Origin: Mycolicibacterium celeriflavum
GTDB taxonomy: Bacteria; Actinomycetota; Actinomycetes; Mycobacteriales; Mycobacteriaceae
Direction: 5' to 3'
DNA: 64,000 bases
Assembly (NCBI RefSeq): GCF_010731795.1
Contig: NZ_AP022591.1
Location: 4,092,001-4,156,000 of the forward strand
Of this stretch, positions 23,080 through 31,830 are shown in pieces (position 1 is the stretch's first letter; every line of letters starts with the position of its first letter). The position numbers and the translations under genes were made by a program. Under the pieces are notes generated by a model. It ran no database searches and had not been told where the DNA came from. It saw nothing but the letters and a program-made list of their open reading frames with translations.

Positions 23080-25227
23080 ATGCCAGCACAGAACACCATT
23101 CAGTGGGACAAGGACGCCGACGGCATCGTCACCCTGACGCTGGACGACCCGACGGGCTCGGCCAACGTGATGAACGACGCCTACAAGGAGTCGATGCACA
23201 ACGCCGTCGAACGGCTTGTGGCCGAAAAGGACTCGATCACCGGCGTCGTGATCACGAGCGCGAAGAAGACGTTCTTCGCCGGCGGAGACCTCAAGAGCAT
23301 GATCCAGGCCGGCCCCGAGAACGCCGGCGACATCTTCGACGAGGTCGAGGGCATCAAGCGCGACCTGCGCGCATTGGAAACGCTGGGTAAGCCGGTGGTC
23401 GCGGCCATCAACGGCGCGGCGTTGGGGGGCGGCCTGGAGATCACGCTGGCCTGTCATCACCGCATCGCTGCCGACGTCAAAGGTCTGGTGCTCGGGTTCC
23501 CCGAGGTGACTCTCGGGCTGCTGCCCGGGGCAGGCGGCGTCACCCGCAGCGTGCGCATGTTCGGCATCCAGCAGGCGTTCATGGAGGTGCTCTCGCAGGG
23601 AACGCGCTTCAAGCCCGCGAAGGCCAAGGAGATCGGGCTCGTCGACGACCTCGTCGACAGCGTCGAGGAGCTGGTCCCCGCCGCGAAGGCGTGGATCAAG
23701 GCCAACCCGGATGCGCACACCCAGCCGTGGGACGCCAAGGGCTACAAGATGCCCGGCGGAACCCCGGCATCACCGGGCCTGGCGAGCATCCTTCCGTCGT
23801 TCCCCGCGCTGTTGAAGAAGCAGCTCAAGGGCGCGCCGATGCCGGCGCCGCGGGCGATCCTGGACGCGGCCGTCGAGGGTGCGCAGGTCGACTTCGACAC
23901 TGCGAGCCGCATCGAGAGCCGCTACTTCACGTCGCTGGTCACCGGTCAGGTCGCCAAGAACATGATCCAGGCGTTCTTCTTCGACCTGCAGTACATCAAC
24001 GGCGGCGGGTCTCGTCCGGAGGGCATCGCCAAGCAGGAGATCAAGAAGATCGGCGTGCTGGGCGCGGGCATGATGGGCGCCGGTATCGCCTACGTGTCGG
24101 CCAAGGCCGGCTTCGAGGTGGTCCTCAAGGACGTCAGCCTCGAGGCGGCGCAGAAGGGCAAGGGCTACTCGGAGAAGCTGGAGGCCAAGGCGCTCGAGCG
24201 GGGGCGCACCACGCAGGAGCGCTCCGACGCGCTGCTGGCCCGCATCACGCCGACCGGTGATCCGGCCGATCTGAAGGGCGTGGACTTCGTCATCGAGGCA
24301 GTGTTCGAGGACCAGGACCTCAAGCACAAGGTGTTCCAGGAGATCGAGGACATCGTCGAACCCAACGCACTGCTGGGGTCGAACACCTCGACGCTGCCGA
24401 TCACCGGTCTGGCGACCGGGGTGAAGCGCCAGGAGGACTTCATCGGCATCCACTTCTTCTCGCCCGTCGACAAGATGCCGCTGGTGGAGATCATCAAGGG
24501 CGAGAAGACCTCTGACGAGGCGCTGGCCCGGGTGTTCGACTACACGCTGGCCATCGGCAAGACGCCGATCGTCGTCAACGACAGCCGCGGCTTCTTCACC
24601 AGCCGCGTCATCGGCACCTTCGTCAACGAGGCGCTGGCCATGCTCGGCGAAGGTGTGGAGCCGGCGTCGATCGAGGCGGCGGGTTCGCAAGCCGGCTATC
24701 CGGCGCCGCCGCTACAGCTGTCCGACGAGCTCAACCTCGAGCTGATGCACAAGATCGCCGTCGCCACTCGCAAGGGTGTCGAGTCCAGCGGGGGCACCTA
24801 TGAGCCGCACCCGGCCGAGGCGGTGGTCGAGAAGATGATCGAGATCGGGCGGCCGTCGCGCCTGGCGGGCGCCGGCTTCTACGAGTACGCCGACGGCAAG
24901 CGGACCGGCTTGTGGCCCGGACTGCGGGAGACGTTCAACTCCGGGAAGGCCGACATCCCGCTGCAGGACATGATCGACCGCATGCTGTTCGCCGAGGCGC
25001 TCGAAACGCAGAAGTGCCTCGACGAGGGCGTGCTCACCTCGACCGCCGACGCGAACATCGGCTCGATAATGGGCATCGGCTACCCGCCCTACACCGGTGG
25101 TTCGGCGCAGTTCATCGTCGGCTATGAGGGTGCGGGCGGCATCGGCAAGGAGGCCTTCGTGGCCCGGGCCAAGGAGCTGGCAGCCAAGTACGGCGAGCGG
25201 TTCAACCCGCCGGCCTCGCTGACCTAG
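23080..25227 (+). CDS. fadB: 3-hydroxyacyl-CoA dehydrogenase / enoyl-CoA hydratase (alpha subunit)
   Basis: 715 aa, full length. The N-terminal crotonase domain has NGAALGGGLEITLACHHRI and the PEVTLGLLPGAGG loop (oxyanion and catalytic Glu residues). The central 3-hydroxyacyl-CoA dehydrogenase Rossmann domain starts at GVLGAGMMGAGIAYVSAKAG (about residues 325-344), with HFFSPVDKMPLVEI as the catalytic His segment. The C-terminal helical domain follows. It hydrates enoyl-CoA and oxidises 3-hydroxyacyl-CoA, then hands over to FadA. Confidence 0.96.
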   Translation: MPAQNTIQWDKDADGIVTLTLDDPTGSANVMNDAYKESMHNAVERLVAEKDSITGVVITSAKKTFFAGGDLKSMIQAGPENAGDIFDEVEGIKRDLRALETLGKPVVAAINGAALGGGLEITLACHHRIAADVKGLVLGFPEVTLGLLPGAGGVTRSVRMFGIQQAFMEVLSQGTRFKPAKAKEIGLVDDLVDSVEELVPAAKAWIKANPDAHTQPWDAKGYKMPGGTPASPGLASILPSFPALLKKQLKGAPMPAPRAILDAAVEGAQVDFDTASRIESRYFTSLVTGQVAKNMIQAFFFDLQYINGGGSRPEGIAKQEIKKIGVLGAGMMGAGIAYVSAKAGFEVVLKDVSLEAAQKGKGYSEKLEAKALERGRTTQERSDALLARITPTGDPADLKGVDFVIEAVFEDQDLKHKVFQEIEDIVEPNALLGSNTSTLPITGLATGVKRQEDFIGIHFFSPVDKMPLVEIIKGEKTSDEALARVFDYTLAIGKTPIVVNDSRGFFTSRVIGTFVNEALAMLGEGVEPASIEAAGSQAGYPAPPLQLSDELNLELMHKIAVATRKGVESSGGTYEPHPAEAVVEKMIEIGRPSRLAGAGFYEYADGKRTGLWPGLRETFNSGKADIPLQDMIDRMLFAEALETQKCLDEGVLTSTADANIGSIMGIGYPPYTGGSAQFIVGYEGAGGIGKEAFVARAKELAAKYGERFNPPASLT

Positions 25228-25230
25228 CGT

Positions 25231-25293
25231 CCGCCGAGCGCTCACCTACGTACGCCCCTGCAGCCGGAATCCGTACGCAGATGAGCGCTCGCG
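25231..25293. terminator. Long palindrome (GAGCG-N9-GTAC family) after fadB
   Basis: GAGCGCTCACCTACGTACG (25236-25254) pairs with 25272-25290 over 19 positions with two mismatches. It lies directly after the fadB stop and before the acyl-CoA synthetase on the same strand, so it is placed to end the fadAB transcript. Confidence 0.6.
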
Positions 25294-25320
25294 GGAGTGC
25301 TGGCCGCTAGATTGGCCAGC

Positions 25321-26811
25321 GTGCCCGAAAGCTTCACCGAAAAGTTCGCGGCGGGGCTGGCCGGCTACGGCGGCAAGCCGTGCATCGAGTTCGAGGGCCG
25401 GTGGTACACCGGCGACGAGGTGGCGGCGTATGGCGAGGCCGTCGCCGAGGCGCTTCGGACTGCGGGTGTCGCCGACGACGCCCCCGTCGGGCTCGTGGTG
25501 CGCAACCGGCTACCCCACGCCGCAGCGATCATCGGGTTTCTCGCCGCCGGTCGCACGGTGTCGATGATCTACTCGTTTCAGTCGCCCGAGGCGATCGGCC
25601 GCGACATCGAGACACTGCGACTGTCGGCCGTCATCGCCGACGCCGACGACTGGACCGCACCCGTCGTCGACGCCGCCGCGCGGACGGGTAGCGCCGGCGT
25701 GGCGATGTCGTCGCGGCCGCCGACCGTCGCGGCCGTTCCGGGGCTGGAACGTCGCGACCCGAGCCGTTCCCACGCACACGCGGAACCTTCAGTGGTGCTG
25801 CAGATCCTGACCAGCGGAACGACCGGACCGCCCAAACGGCAGTCGATCAAGACGGCGGTGCTCGAACGCACGGTCTTCAGCGTCACCAGCGGCGAGGCCG
25901 CGACCGAAGACTCCCCGCCCGAGCTGGCGTACTGGCAGTTCGGCGGAATCGGCGTGTGCCAACTGATCGCGGGCATTTACAACGGCAGGCGCGTCGCGAT
26001 GCTGGAGCGGTTCAGTGTCGAGTCCTACGTCGACGCGGTGAAGCGGCACCGGGTCACGCGTTCGGGCGTTCAGCCCGCCGTCATCAGGATGCTGCTGGAC
26101 GCCGAGGTCGCCAAGGAGGATCTCGCGTCGTTGAACTTCCTGATCAGCGCCTCGGGTCCGCTGGACCCGGAGACCCGGGACGAGTTCGAGGCGAAGTACG
26201 GTATTCCGATTGTGTTGGCTTACGGCGCAACGGAATTCGCGGGCTCGCTGTGCGCGTGGACTCCGGAGATGCAACGCGAGTTCGGGTCGGCCAAGCGCAA
26301 CAGCGTCGGTAGGGCCCTGCCCGATGTCCAGTTGCGTGTCATCGACCCCGACACCGGCGCCGACCTTCCGACCGGCGAGCAGGGTCTGCTGGAAGCCAAG
26401 GTCGCTGCGATCGGACCGGACTGGATCCGCACCACCGACATCGCGTCGGTCGACGCCGACGGGTTCGTCACGCTACACGGCAGGGCCGACGGCGCCATCA
26501 ACCGCGGCGGGTTCAAGATACTGCCGGAAACCGTTAGGTGCGTTCTCATTTCGCATCCCGCCGTGCGAGACGCATGTGTCGTCGGAGTGCCTGACGCGCG
26601 TCTGGGCGAGGTGCCGTTCGCGGCGATCGAGGTGACGGCCGGGTCGCCGGTGCCGTCCGAAGACGAGCTGGCCGAGCTGGTCCGCCAGACCCTGCCGGTG
26701 TACAACGTGCCGGTGGCTTTCGCGGTCGTCGACGAACTGCCGCGCAACCCGGCGCTCAAGGTCAGCCTGCCGGCCGTCGCCGCGCTCTACGAACCGCGCG
26801 CGAACAAATAG
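25321..26811 (+). CDS. Class I adenylate-forming acyl-CoA synthetase
   Basis: 496 aa. LTSGTTGPPKR (about residues 161-171) is the AMP/phosphate loop; LAYGATEFAG is the adenine-binding segment, and the C-terminal domain has the GRADGAINRGGFKI hinge and the lysine-bearing NPALKVS near the end (catalytic Lys). It would activate a fatty or aromatic acid as its CoA thioester, fitting the fadAB context. The GTG at 25321 is chosen as the start of the conserved region; a GTG at 25297 is in frame. The P-loop reads PPKRQ in place of the common PKG, a minor variant. Confidence 0.88.
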   Translation: MPESFTEKFAAGLAGYGGKPCIEFEGRWYTGDEVAAYGEAVAEALRTAGVADDAPVGLVVRNRLPHAAAIIGFLAAGRTVSMIYSFQSPEAIGRDIETLRLSAVIADADDWTAPVVDAAARTGSAGVAMSSRPPTVAAVPGLERRDPSRSHAHAEPSVVLQILTSGTTGPPKRQSIKTAVLERTVFSVTSGEAATEDSPPELAYWQFGGIGVCQLIAGIYNGRRVAMLERFSVESYVDAVKRHRVTRSGVQPAVIRMLLDAEVAKEDLASLNFLISASGPLDPETRDEFEAKYGIPIVLAYGATEFAGSLCAWTPEMQREFGSAKRNSVGRALPDVQLRVIDPDTGADLPTGEQGLLEAKVAAIGPDWIRTTDIASVDADGFVTLHGRADGAINRGGFKILPETVRCVLISHPAVRDACVVGVPDARLGEVPFAAIEVTAGSPVPSEDELAELVRQTLPVYNVPVAFAVVDELPRNPALKVSLPAVAALYEPRANK

Positions 26812-26910
26812 TGCCGGGGCGCGTGCCCGCCGTCGTGAGCGACTTCCGGTTCGTCCCCGGCCGACAGCAGGGACCAGCCCGTTGAGAAGCGGCGTTGCAC
26901 CTCGGCGGGT

Positions 26911-27336
26911 TCAGAAGGAACCGAGATCGGATGACAGCCAGTGCTGCGGCTTCATGAAGATCACCACGCTGTCGCCGTGCTCGCGGCGCGCGAATTCGAC
27001 GTAGTCGTCGACTTTCTCGGGCGGCAGATAACGTTTGGCGACCTCGACGAGGTGCTCATCGGTGCCAGGTTCGATCCGACTGACCGGGCCGTCGACGGCC
27101 ACGTAGCGCACCGTCGGTTCGACCCGCTCGACCATCAGCGTGAACTCGCCCTGGCTCTCGATGAGCCGATGCTTGCGTGAGCCGTCGCCGGTGAGCACCC
27201 ACGGCTCACCGCCGGGGCTGTATTGGTACCAGACGGGCACGGTCAGCGGGCCGCGCTTGTCGCCTGCACTCACCGACAGCGCGGCGACATGAGGTTCGGC
27301 CAGGAATTGTTCGCGTTCGTCCTTCGACAGGGCCAT
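26911..27336 (-). CDS. Pyridoxamine-phosphate-oxidase-like flavin/F420 split-barrel protein
   Basis: 141 aa, one split-barrel domain: AALSVSAGDKRGPLTVPVWYQY, PWVLTGDGSRKHRLI and the closing PQHWLSSDLGSF. The Trp/Lys pattern matches small mycobacterial F420H2- or FMN-dependent reductases and haem-utilisation-like proteins. Which cofactor it uses cannot be decided here. ATG 27336; the gene stands alone between two gaps. Confidence 0.8.
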   Translation of the reverse strand: MALSKDEREQFLAEPHVAALSVSAGDKRGPLTVPVWYQYSPGGEPWVLTGDGSRKHRLIESQGEFTLMVERVEPTVRYVAVDGPVSRIEPGTDEHLVEVAKRYLPPEKVDDYVEFARREHGDSVVIFMKPQHWLSSDLGSF

Positions 27337-27383
27337 GCCGTCAGGCTAGCCCCGGCCTCTGACACGCTCCGGCGGATCGGGCG

Positions 27384-27593
27384 TCAGCACCCGACCCGGG
27401 AGAAGAACGCCAGTGCGACGATGCCGATGGCGATCGCGACGGGCGTCTGTCCCATCGCCGCGGTGCTCACGATGCCGGCAACGACGGCGATGGCGATGAC
27501 CGCCAGCAAAAGCGCTTGGAACCAGCGGACCCCGATGGCGCCGCTGGGACGCGGGTGGTGAGACTCCATCCGGGTGATCGGATTACGGGCCAC
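27384..27593 (-). CDS. Small two-helix membrane protein
   Basis: 69 aa from a GTG preceded by a strong AGGAGG (7-base spacing), which decides this start over the in-frame ATG at 27569. Two predicted helices: FQALLLAVIAIAVVAGIV and TPVAIAIGIVALAFFS, with a short hydrophilic N-terminus and a Cys at the very end. No family recognised. An operator-like palindrome and a TATAT element lie upstream (27608-27655). Confidence 0.65.
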   Translation of the reverse strand: MARNPITRMESHHPRPSGAIGVRWFQALLLAVIAIAVVAGIVSTAAMGQTPVAIAIGIVALAFFSRVGC

Positions 27594-27607
27594 GACCGCC
27601 TCCTAAT

Positions 27608-27646
27608 TGTGGCTCAGGTCACACACAGCTTGGTCTGTGAGCCACA
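27608..27646. promoter_or_regulatory. Inverted repeat in the 333-base gap 27594-27926
   Basis: TGTGGCTCA (27608-27616) and TGAGCCACA (27638-27646) are exact reverse complements, 21 bases apart. Next to it ACCATATAACAG contains a TATA-like -10 for minus-strand transcription of the small membrane protein. It may be an operator or a leader stem-loop. The remainder of the gap (27650-27926) shows no coding frame, tRNA or further repeat that I can support. Confidence 0.5.
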
Positions 27647-27926
27647 CCATATAACAGAAACCGCCGGTCAGCGAACCGACGCGGGCTTTCTCGCGGGTGG
27701 ATGCGCGTACCGCAGCGGCTCAGGCGGCACGCCGATTGGCGCTGTCGGTGCGTGCCCCGATGACTCCGCGCTGCATGGTGCTCATGTGAAGCGCAGCTAA
27801 GTGCTTTGCGCGGTGGCCGGCGACGAGGCGGCCGGCAGCCGCCGGAAATGATGGCCGGCCGACACCGCTCGGACGCGTCTCGCGCACTCGTGACCCGGCG
27901 TCCCCGGTGGCTTAGAGTCGGGTGCC

Positions 27927-28919
27927 ATGCGCTTCGGACTGTTCATCCCGCAGGGCTGGCGACTCGATCTGATCGGCATCCGCCCCGAAGAGCAGTGGAA
28001 GGCGATGCACGACCTCGCCGCCTACGCCGACGGCAGCGATGCCTGGGACTCGTTGTGGGTGTACGACCACTTCCACACCGTGCCGGTCCCGACGTCCGAG
28101 GCGACCCACGAGGCGTGGACGCTGATGGCGGCGTACGCGGCGACGACGTCACGGATCAAACTCGGCCAGATGTGCACGGCGATGAGCTACCGCAACCCCG
28201 TCTACCTGGCCAAGGTCGCCGCCACCGCCGACGTCATCTCCGGCGGCCGGATCCAGATGGGCATCGGCGCCGGCTGGTACGAACACGAGTGGCGCGCTTA
28301 CGGATACGGGTTCCCGTCCGCCGGGGTGCGGCTGGCCCGCCTCGACGAGGGAGTGCGGATCATGCTCGACGCCTGGCGTGCCGGAAAGGTCAGCTTCGAC
28401 GGCAAGCACTACCAGGTCGCGGGTGCGATAGTCGAGCCGAAGCCGTTGCAGGAAGGCGGGATTCCGATGTGGATCGCTGGCGGCGGCGAGAAGGTGACGC
28501 TGCGCATCGCCGCCAGGTACGCCCAGTACACCAACTTCACCTCCGAGCCCGGCGGGTTCGCGCACAAGTCACAGGTGCTGGCCGACCACTGCCGCGAGGT
28601 CGGCACCGACTACAACGCGATCGTGCGCTCGGCCAACTTCAACGCGGTGATCGGCGAGTCGGAGGCCGACGTCAAAGACCGGGTGGGCAGGGTGCGCGCG
28701 CGACAGATCGCCAAGGCCGACGAGTCAGCGGTGGAGGCGATGTTGAGCACCGTTTCCGCTCCCGAATCCGCAAGCGGCACACCGGAACAGGTAGTCGAAA
28801 AGCTGGAGAAGATGCGGCAACTCGGCTGCGAGTACGCCATCCTCTACTTCCCGGAAGCCGCGTACGACCGCTCCGGAATCGAACTCTTCGAACGGCAGGT
28901 GATCCCCGCCCTGAGTTAG
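27927..28919 (+). CDS. LLM-class F420-dependent oxidoreductase
   Basis: 330 aa TIM-barrel of the luciferase-like monooxygenase superfamily. MRFGLFIPQGW start, SLWVYDHFH (about residues 42-50, F420/FMN-binding), ISGGRIQMGIGAGWYEHEW (about 104-122) and PMWIAGGGEKVTLRIAARYA are family features. In mycobacteria such proteins usually use F420; substrates include sugar phosphates, hydroxymycolates or quinones. No clear ribosome site; the ATG at 27927 starts the first strand of the barrel. Confidence 0.88.
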   Translation: MRFGLFIPQGWRLDLIGIRPEEQWKAMHDLAAYADGSDAWDSLWVYDHFHTVPVPTSEATHEAWTLMAAYAATTSRIKLGQMCTAMSYRNPVYLAKVAATADVISGGRIQMGIGAGWYEHEWRAYGYGFPSAGVRLARLDEGVRIMLDAWRAGKVSFDGKHYQVAGAIVEPKPLQEGGIPMWIAGGGEKVTLRIAARYAQYTNFTSEPGGFAHKSQVLADHCREVGTDYNAIVRSANFNAVIGESEADVKDRVGRVRARQIAKADESAVEAMLSTVSAPESASGTPEQVVEKLEKMRQLGCEYAILYFPEAAYDRSGIELFERQVIPALS

Positions 28920-29515
28920 GGCGTCGGCGGAACCGGTCCCGGAGTCGGTGCGGCGGGAGTGTCGTAGTAACCGGGCGGCGGCGGGCCGTCCAGGGAGTGG
29001 TATCCGGGCGGCAGCGGAGGACCGCCTCCTGGCGGTGGCGCCACCGGTGGTCCGTTGGACTCGGGCGCGGTAATCGAGGTGTATCCGGGTGGCAGCTGCG
29101 GCGCGCGCCCGGCCCCGGGCGGTGGTGGAGCTACCGCGGGTGTGTGACCGGGCGGCATTCCGGTGAACCCGTACGGATCCTGAGCCTGATGCCAGGCGTC
29201 CCTGAGGAAGCCCAGCGGACCGGGGCTCGACCCCTGACCGTACTGCGGGTTCGCGATCTCAGGCACCGGCGGAGCGCCCACGGGCGGCGGTGCTGGCGGC
29301 GGATCGGCCGCGTCCGCGGGCGCGACATAGGGCTGCCCCGGCGCCGGCGGTGCATCGGCAGCGGCGGGCGCGGGCGTCGGCAGGGGCGGGACCTGCGGAT
29401 CCGCGCTGGCGAGGCCGGCAGTGGTGAGTGCTGCCAGACCGGCCGCGACGCCGGCCAGCGCGCTCTGGGCCGCCTTGACGGATGAAGTGGGAGCAGCGCG
29501 CCGGCGTCTGGTCAT
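28916..29515 (-). CDS. Secreted proline-rich protein
   Basis: 199 aa. The chosen ATG starts a classic signal peptide: MTRRRRA followed by a hydrophobic Ala/Leu core and cleavage near LASADPQ. The mature part is mainly Pro, Ala and Gly with PPPG and PPGY repeats (LPPGYTSITAP, LPPGYHSLDGP, PPPGYYDTPAAP), perhaps cell-wall spanning. A central globular-looking segment GPLGFLRDAWHQAQDPYGF is not low-complexity. Function unknown. Ribosome site weak; the end overlaps the LLM gene stop by four bases. Confidence 0.68.
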   Translation of the reverse strand: MTRRRRAAPTSSVKAAQSALAGVAAGLAALTTAGLASADPQVPPLPTPAPAAADAPPAPGQPYVAPADAADPPPAPPPVGAPPVPEIANPQYGQGSSPGPLGFLRDAWHQAQDPYGFTGMPPGHTPAVAPPPPGAGRAPQLPPGYTSITAPESNGPPVAPPPGGGPPLPPGYHSLDGPPPPGYYDTPAAPTPGPVPPTP

Positions 29516-29712
29516 GGGTAAGGAGGCTAGCGGCTCACCGCGCAAGGCGCCCAGGTACGAGCGATGACGTATCACGGCCCGACCGCTCATCGGTGCCGGC
29601 GACCATTAGGATTGTCTTCCTGCCATACCGCGATCGAACAGCCCTCGATTGAGACGATCCATGGCTCACATGCGGGTGGGCGTGCTCGGCCGTCTCGAAA
29701 GGAAGCTTGGCG

Positions 29713-30057
29713 ATGAACAAGACCTCCCTGACCGCACTCGCGCGTGAGCAACTCGAAACCGCCCGTGCCGCGCGTAGCGGGCGTAGCGCGCACACCGTCT
29801 ACGGCGGCCATGAGCACTCGCTGCGTCAGACGCTGATCGCCCTGACCGGCGGCTCCAAACTCGACGACCACGAGACGAACGGGGAGGCCACCCTTCATGT
29901 GCTGCACGGTCGGGTGCGGCTGACCCATGAGTCGGCGAACTGGGAGGGTTCGGCGGGTGACCACATCGTGGTGCCGAAGTCGCGGCACGGGCTGCAGGCG
30001 ATCGAGGACTCGGCCGTGTTACTGACCGTGTCGAATCCCGTTGGGCCGCATATCTAA
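29713..30057 (+). CDS. Small cupin-domain protein
   Basis: 114 aa, one beta-barrel cupin. LIALTGGSKLDDHETNGEATLHVLHGRVRL fits cupin motif 1 with two His (though the usual HxH is reduced to DDHE), and GDHIVVPKSRHGLQAIEDS fits motif 2 with its His. It could bind a metal or a small ligand. The ATG at 29713 follows AAAGGAAG by about 7 bases. It stands between divergent and convergent neighbours, so likely monocistronic. Confidence 0.82.
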   Translation: MNKTSLTALAREQLETARAARSGRSAHTVYGGHEHSLRQTLIALTGGSKLDDHETNGEATLHVLHGRVRLTHESANWEGSAGDHIVVPKSRHGLQAIEDSAVLLTVSNPVGPHI

Positions 30058-30069
30058 TCGCGAGTACCG

Positions 30070-31719
30070 CTAGATCGCCGGGCCGAGCAGGTCGTCGGCG
30101 TCCTTGATGACGTAGCCGTAGCCCTGCTCGGCAAGGAACCGTTGACGGTGCGCGGCGTACTCGGCGTCGAGGCTGTCGCGCGAGACCACCGAGTAGAACA
30201 TCGCGCCACCGCCACTGGCCTTGGGACGCAGCAACCGGCCCAACCGCTGAGCTTCCTCCTGCCGGGAACCGAAGGTGCCTGAAACCTGCACCGCCACAGA
30301 CGCTTCCGGTAGATCGATGGAGAAGTTGGCGACCTTGGACACCACCAGCGTCGGAATCTCGCCACGGCGGAACGAATCGAACAGCGCCTCGCGCTCGGCG
30401 GTCTTCGTGGAGCCCTGGATGATAGGGGCGTCGAGTTCGGCTCCGAGTTCTTCGAGCTGGTCGAGGTAGGCGCCGATCACCAGCGTCGGCTCACCCTTGT
30501 GTTTGTCGAGGATCGATTTGACCACCGCGATCTTGGTGTGCACCGTCGAGCACAGCTTGTACCGCTCGTCGGGTTCGGCTGTCGCATAGAGCATCCGCTC
30601 GTTGTCGGTCATCGTCACGCGCACCTCGACGCACTCGGCCGGCGCGATCCAGCCCTGGGCCTCGATGTCCTTCCAGGGCGCGTCGTACCGCTTCGGCCCG
30701 ATCAACGAGAACACGTCGCCTTCGCGGCCGTCCTCGCGAATCAGCGTGGCGGTCAACCCGAGTCGACGGCGTGACTGCAGGTCGGCGGTCATCCGGAACA
30801 CCGGCGCGGGCAGCAGGTGCACTTCGTCGTAGATGATCAGTCCCCAGTCTCTGCTGTCGAACAACTCCAAGTGGCGGTACTCGCCCTTGGTCCGCCGCGT
30901 GACCACCTGGTAGGTGGCGATCGTGACGGGGCGGACCTCCTTGCGCTCGCCGGAGTATTCGCCGATCTCGTCCTCGGTCAACGAGGTCCGGTTGATCAGC
31001 TCACGCTTCCACTGCCGGCCCGCGACGGTGTTGGTCACCAGGATCAGCGTCGTCGCCGAGGCCTTCGCCATCGCGGCCGCACCGACGAGCGTCTTGCCCG
31101 CACCGCACGGCAGCACGACGACCCCCGATCCGCCCACCCAGAACGACTCGGTGGCCATTTCCTGGTAGTCGCGCAGATGCCAGCCGTCCTGCGCAAGGCT
31201 GATCGGGTGCTTCTCTCCGTCGACGTAGCCGGCCAGATCCTCTGCGGGCCAACCGATCTTGAGCAGCATCTGCTTGACGCGGCCGCGCTCGCTGTTGTGC
31301 ACCATGACGGTGTCGTCGTCGATACGAGCACCGAGCATCGGCGCGATCTTCTTGTTGCGTAGCACCTCCTCCAGCACCGCGCGGTCCAAGCTCACCAGGG
31401 TCAGCCCGTGTACCGGGCTCTTCACCAACTGAAGGCGGCCGTATCGGGCCATGGTGTCGACGATGTCGACCAGCAGCGGCTGCGGCACCGCGTACCGCGA
31501 GAACGACACCAGCGCGTCGACGACCTGCTCGGCGTCGTGCCCCGCCGCGCGGGCGTTCCACAGCGCCAGCGGGGTGATCCGGTAGGTGTGCACATGCTCG
31601 GGCGCACGCTCGAGTTCGGCGAACGGGGCGATGGCGGCACGCGCGGCGCCCGCCTGCTCGTGGTCGACTTCGAGCAGCACGGTCTTGTCGGACTGCACGA
31701 TCAGGGGGCCGTCGGTCAT
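30070..31719 (-). CDS. ercc3: XPB/Rad25-type DNA repair helicase
   Basis: 549 aa, orthologue of Rv0861c. Order: N-terminal helicase-associated domain (about residues 1-110), Walker A CGAGKTLVG (about residues 205-213), Walker B DEVH, motif III-like GLTATLIREDGREGD containing the RED motif of XPB, then the C-terminal RecA domain ending in SGTFGSRQEEAQRLGRLLRP (motif VI). ATP-dependent 3'-5' unwinding and annealing in DNA repair is known for the mycobacterial protein. ATG 31719. The neighbouring 31831-34089 protein shares its N-terminal domain. Confidence 0.95.
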   Translation of the reverse strand: MTDGPLIVQSDKTVLLEVDHEQAGAARAAIAPFAELERAPEHVHTYRITPLALWNARAAGHDAEQVVDALVSFSRYAVPQPLLVDIVDTMARYGRLQLVKSPVHGLTLVSLDRAVLEEVLRNKKIAPMLGARIDDDTVMVHNSERGRVKQMLLKIGWPAEDLAGYVDGEKHPISLAQDGWHLRDYQEMATESFWVGGSGVVVLPCGAGKTLVGAAAMAKASATTLILVTNTVAGRQWKRELINRTSLTEDEIGEYSGERKEVRPVTIATYQVVTRRTKGEYRHLELFDSRDWGLIIYDEVHLLPAPVFRMTADLQSRRRLGLTATLIREDGREGDVFSLIGPKRYDAPWKDIEAQGWIAPAECVEVRVTMTDNERMLYATAEPDERYKLCSTVHTKIAVVKSILDKHKGEPTLVIGAYLDQLEELGAELDAPIIQGSTKTAEREALFDSFRRGEIPTLVVSKVANFSIDLPEASVAVQVSGTFGSRQEEAQRLGRLLRPKASGGGAMFYSVVSRDSLDAEYAAHRQRFLAEQGYGYVIKDADDLLGPAI

Positions 31720-31830
31720 TTGTCCAGTATCCAGAACCGCCCGACCTCGGCACCGGTGAGTGTGCGTGAACTGCTGTTTTTCCGCGGCGTGTCGTGTGCA
31801 GGCGCGCACGCTCGCGCAAAGAAGGGAGGC

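Noticed and set aside
27806..29485. 559-residue plus-strand open frame across the LLM gene
   Set aside because: Arg/Gly-rich translation, runs antisense through the proline-rich gene and out of frame with the LLM gene; a high-GC shadow.
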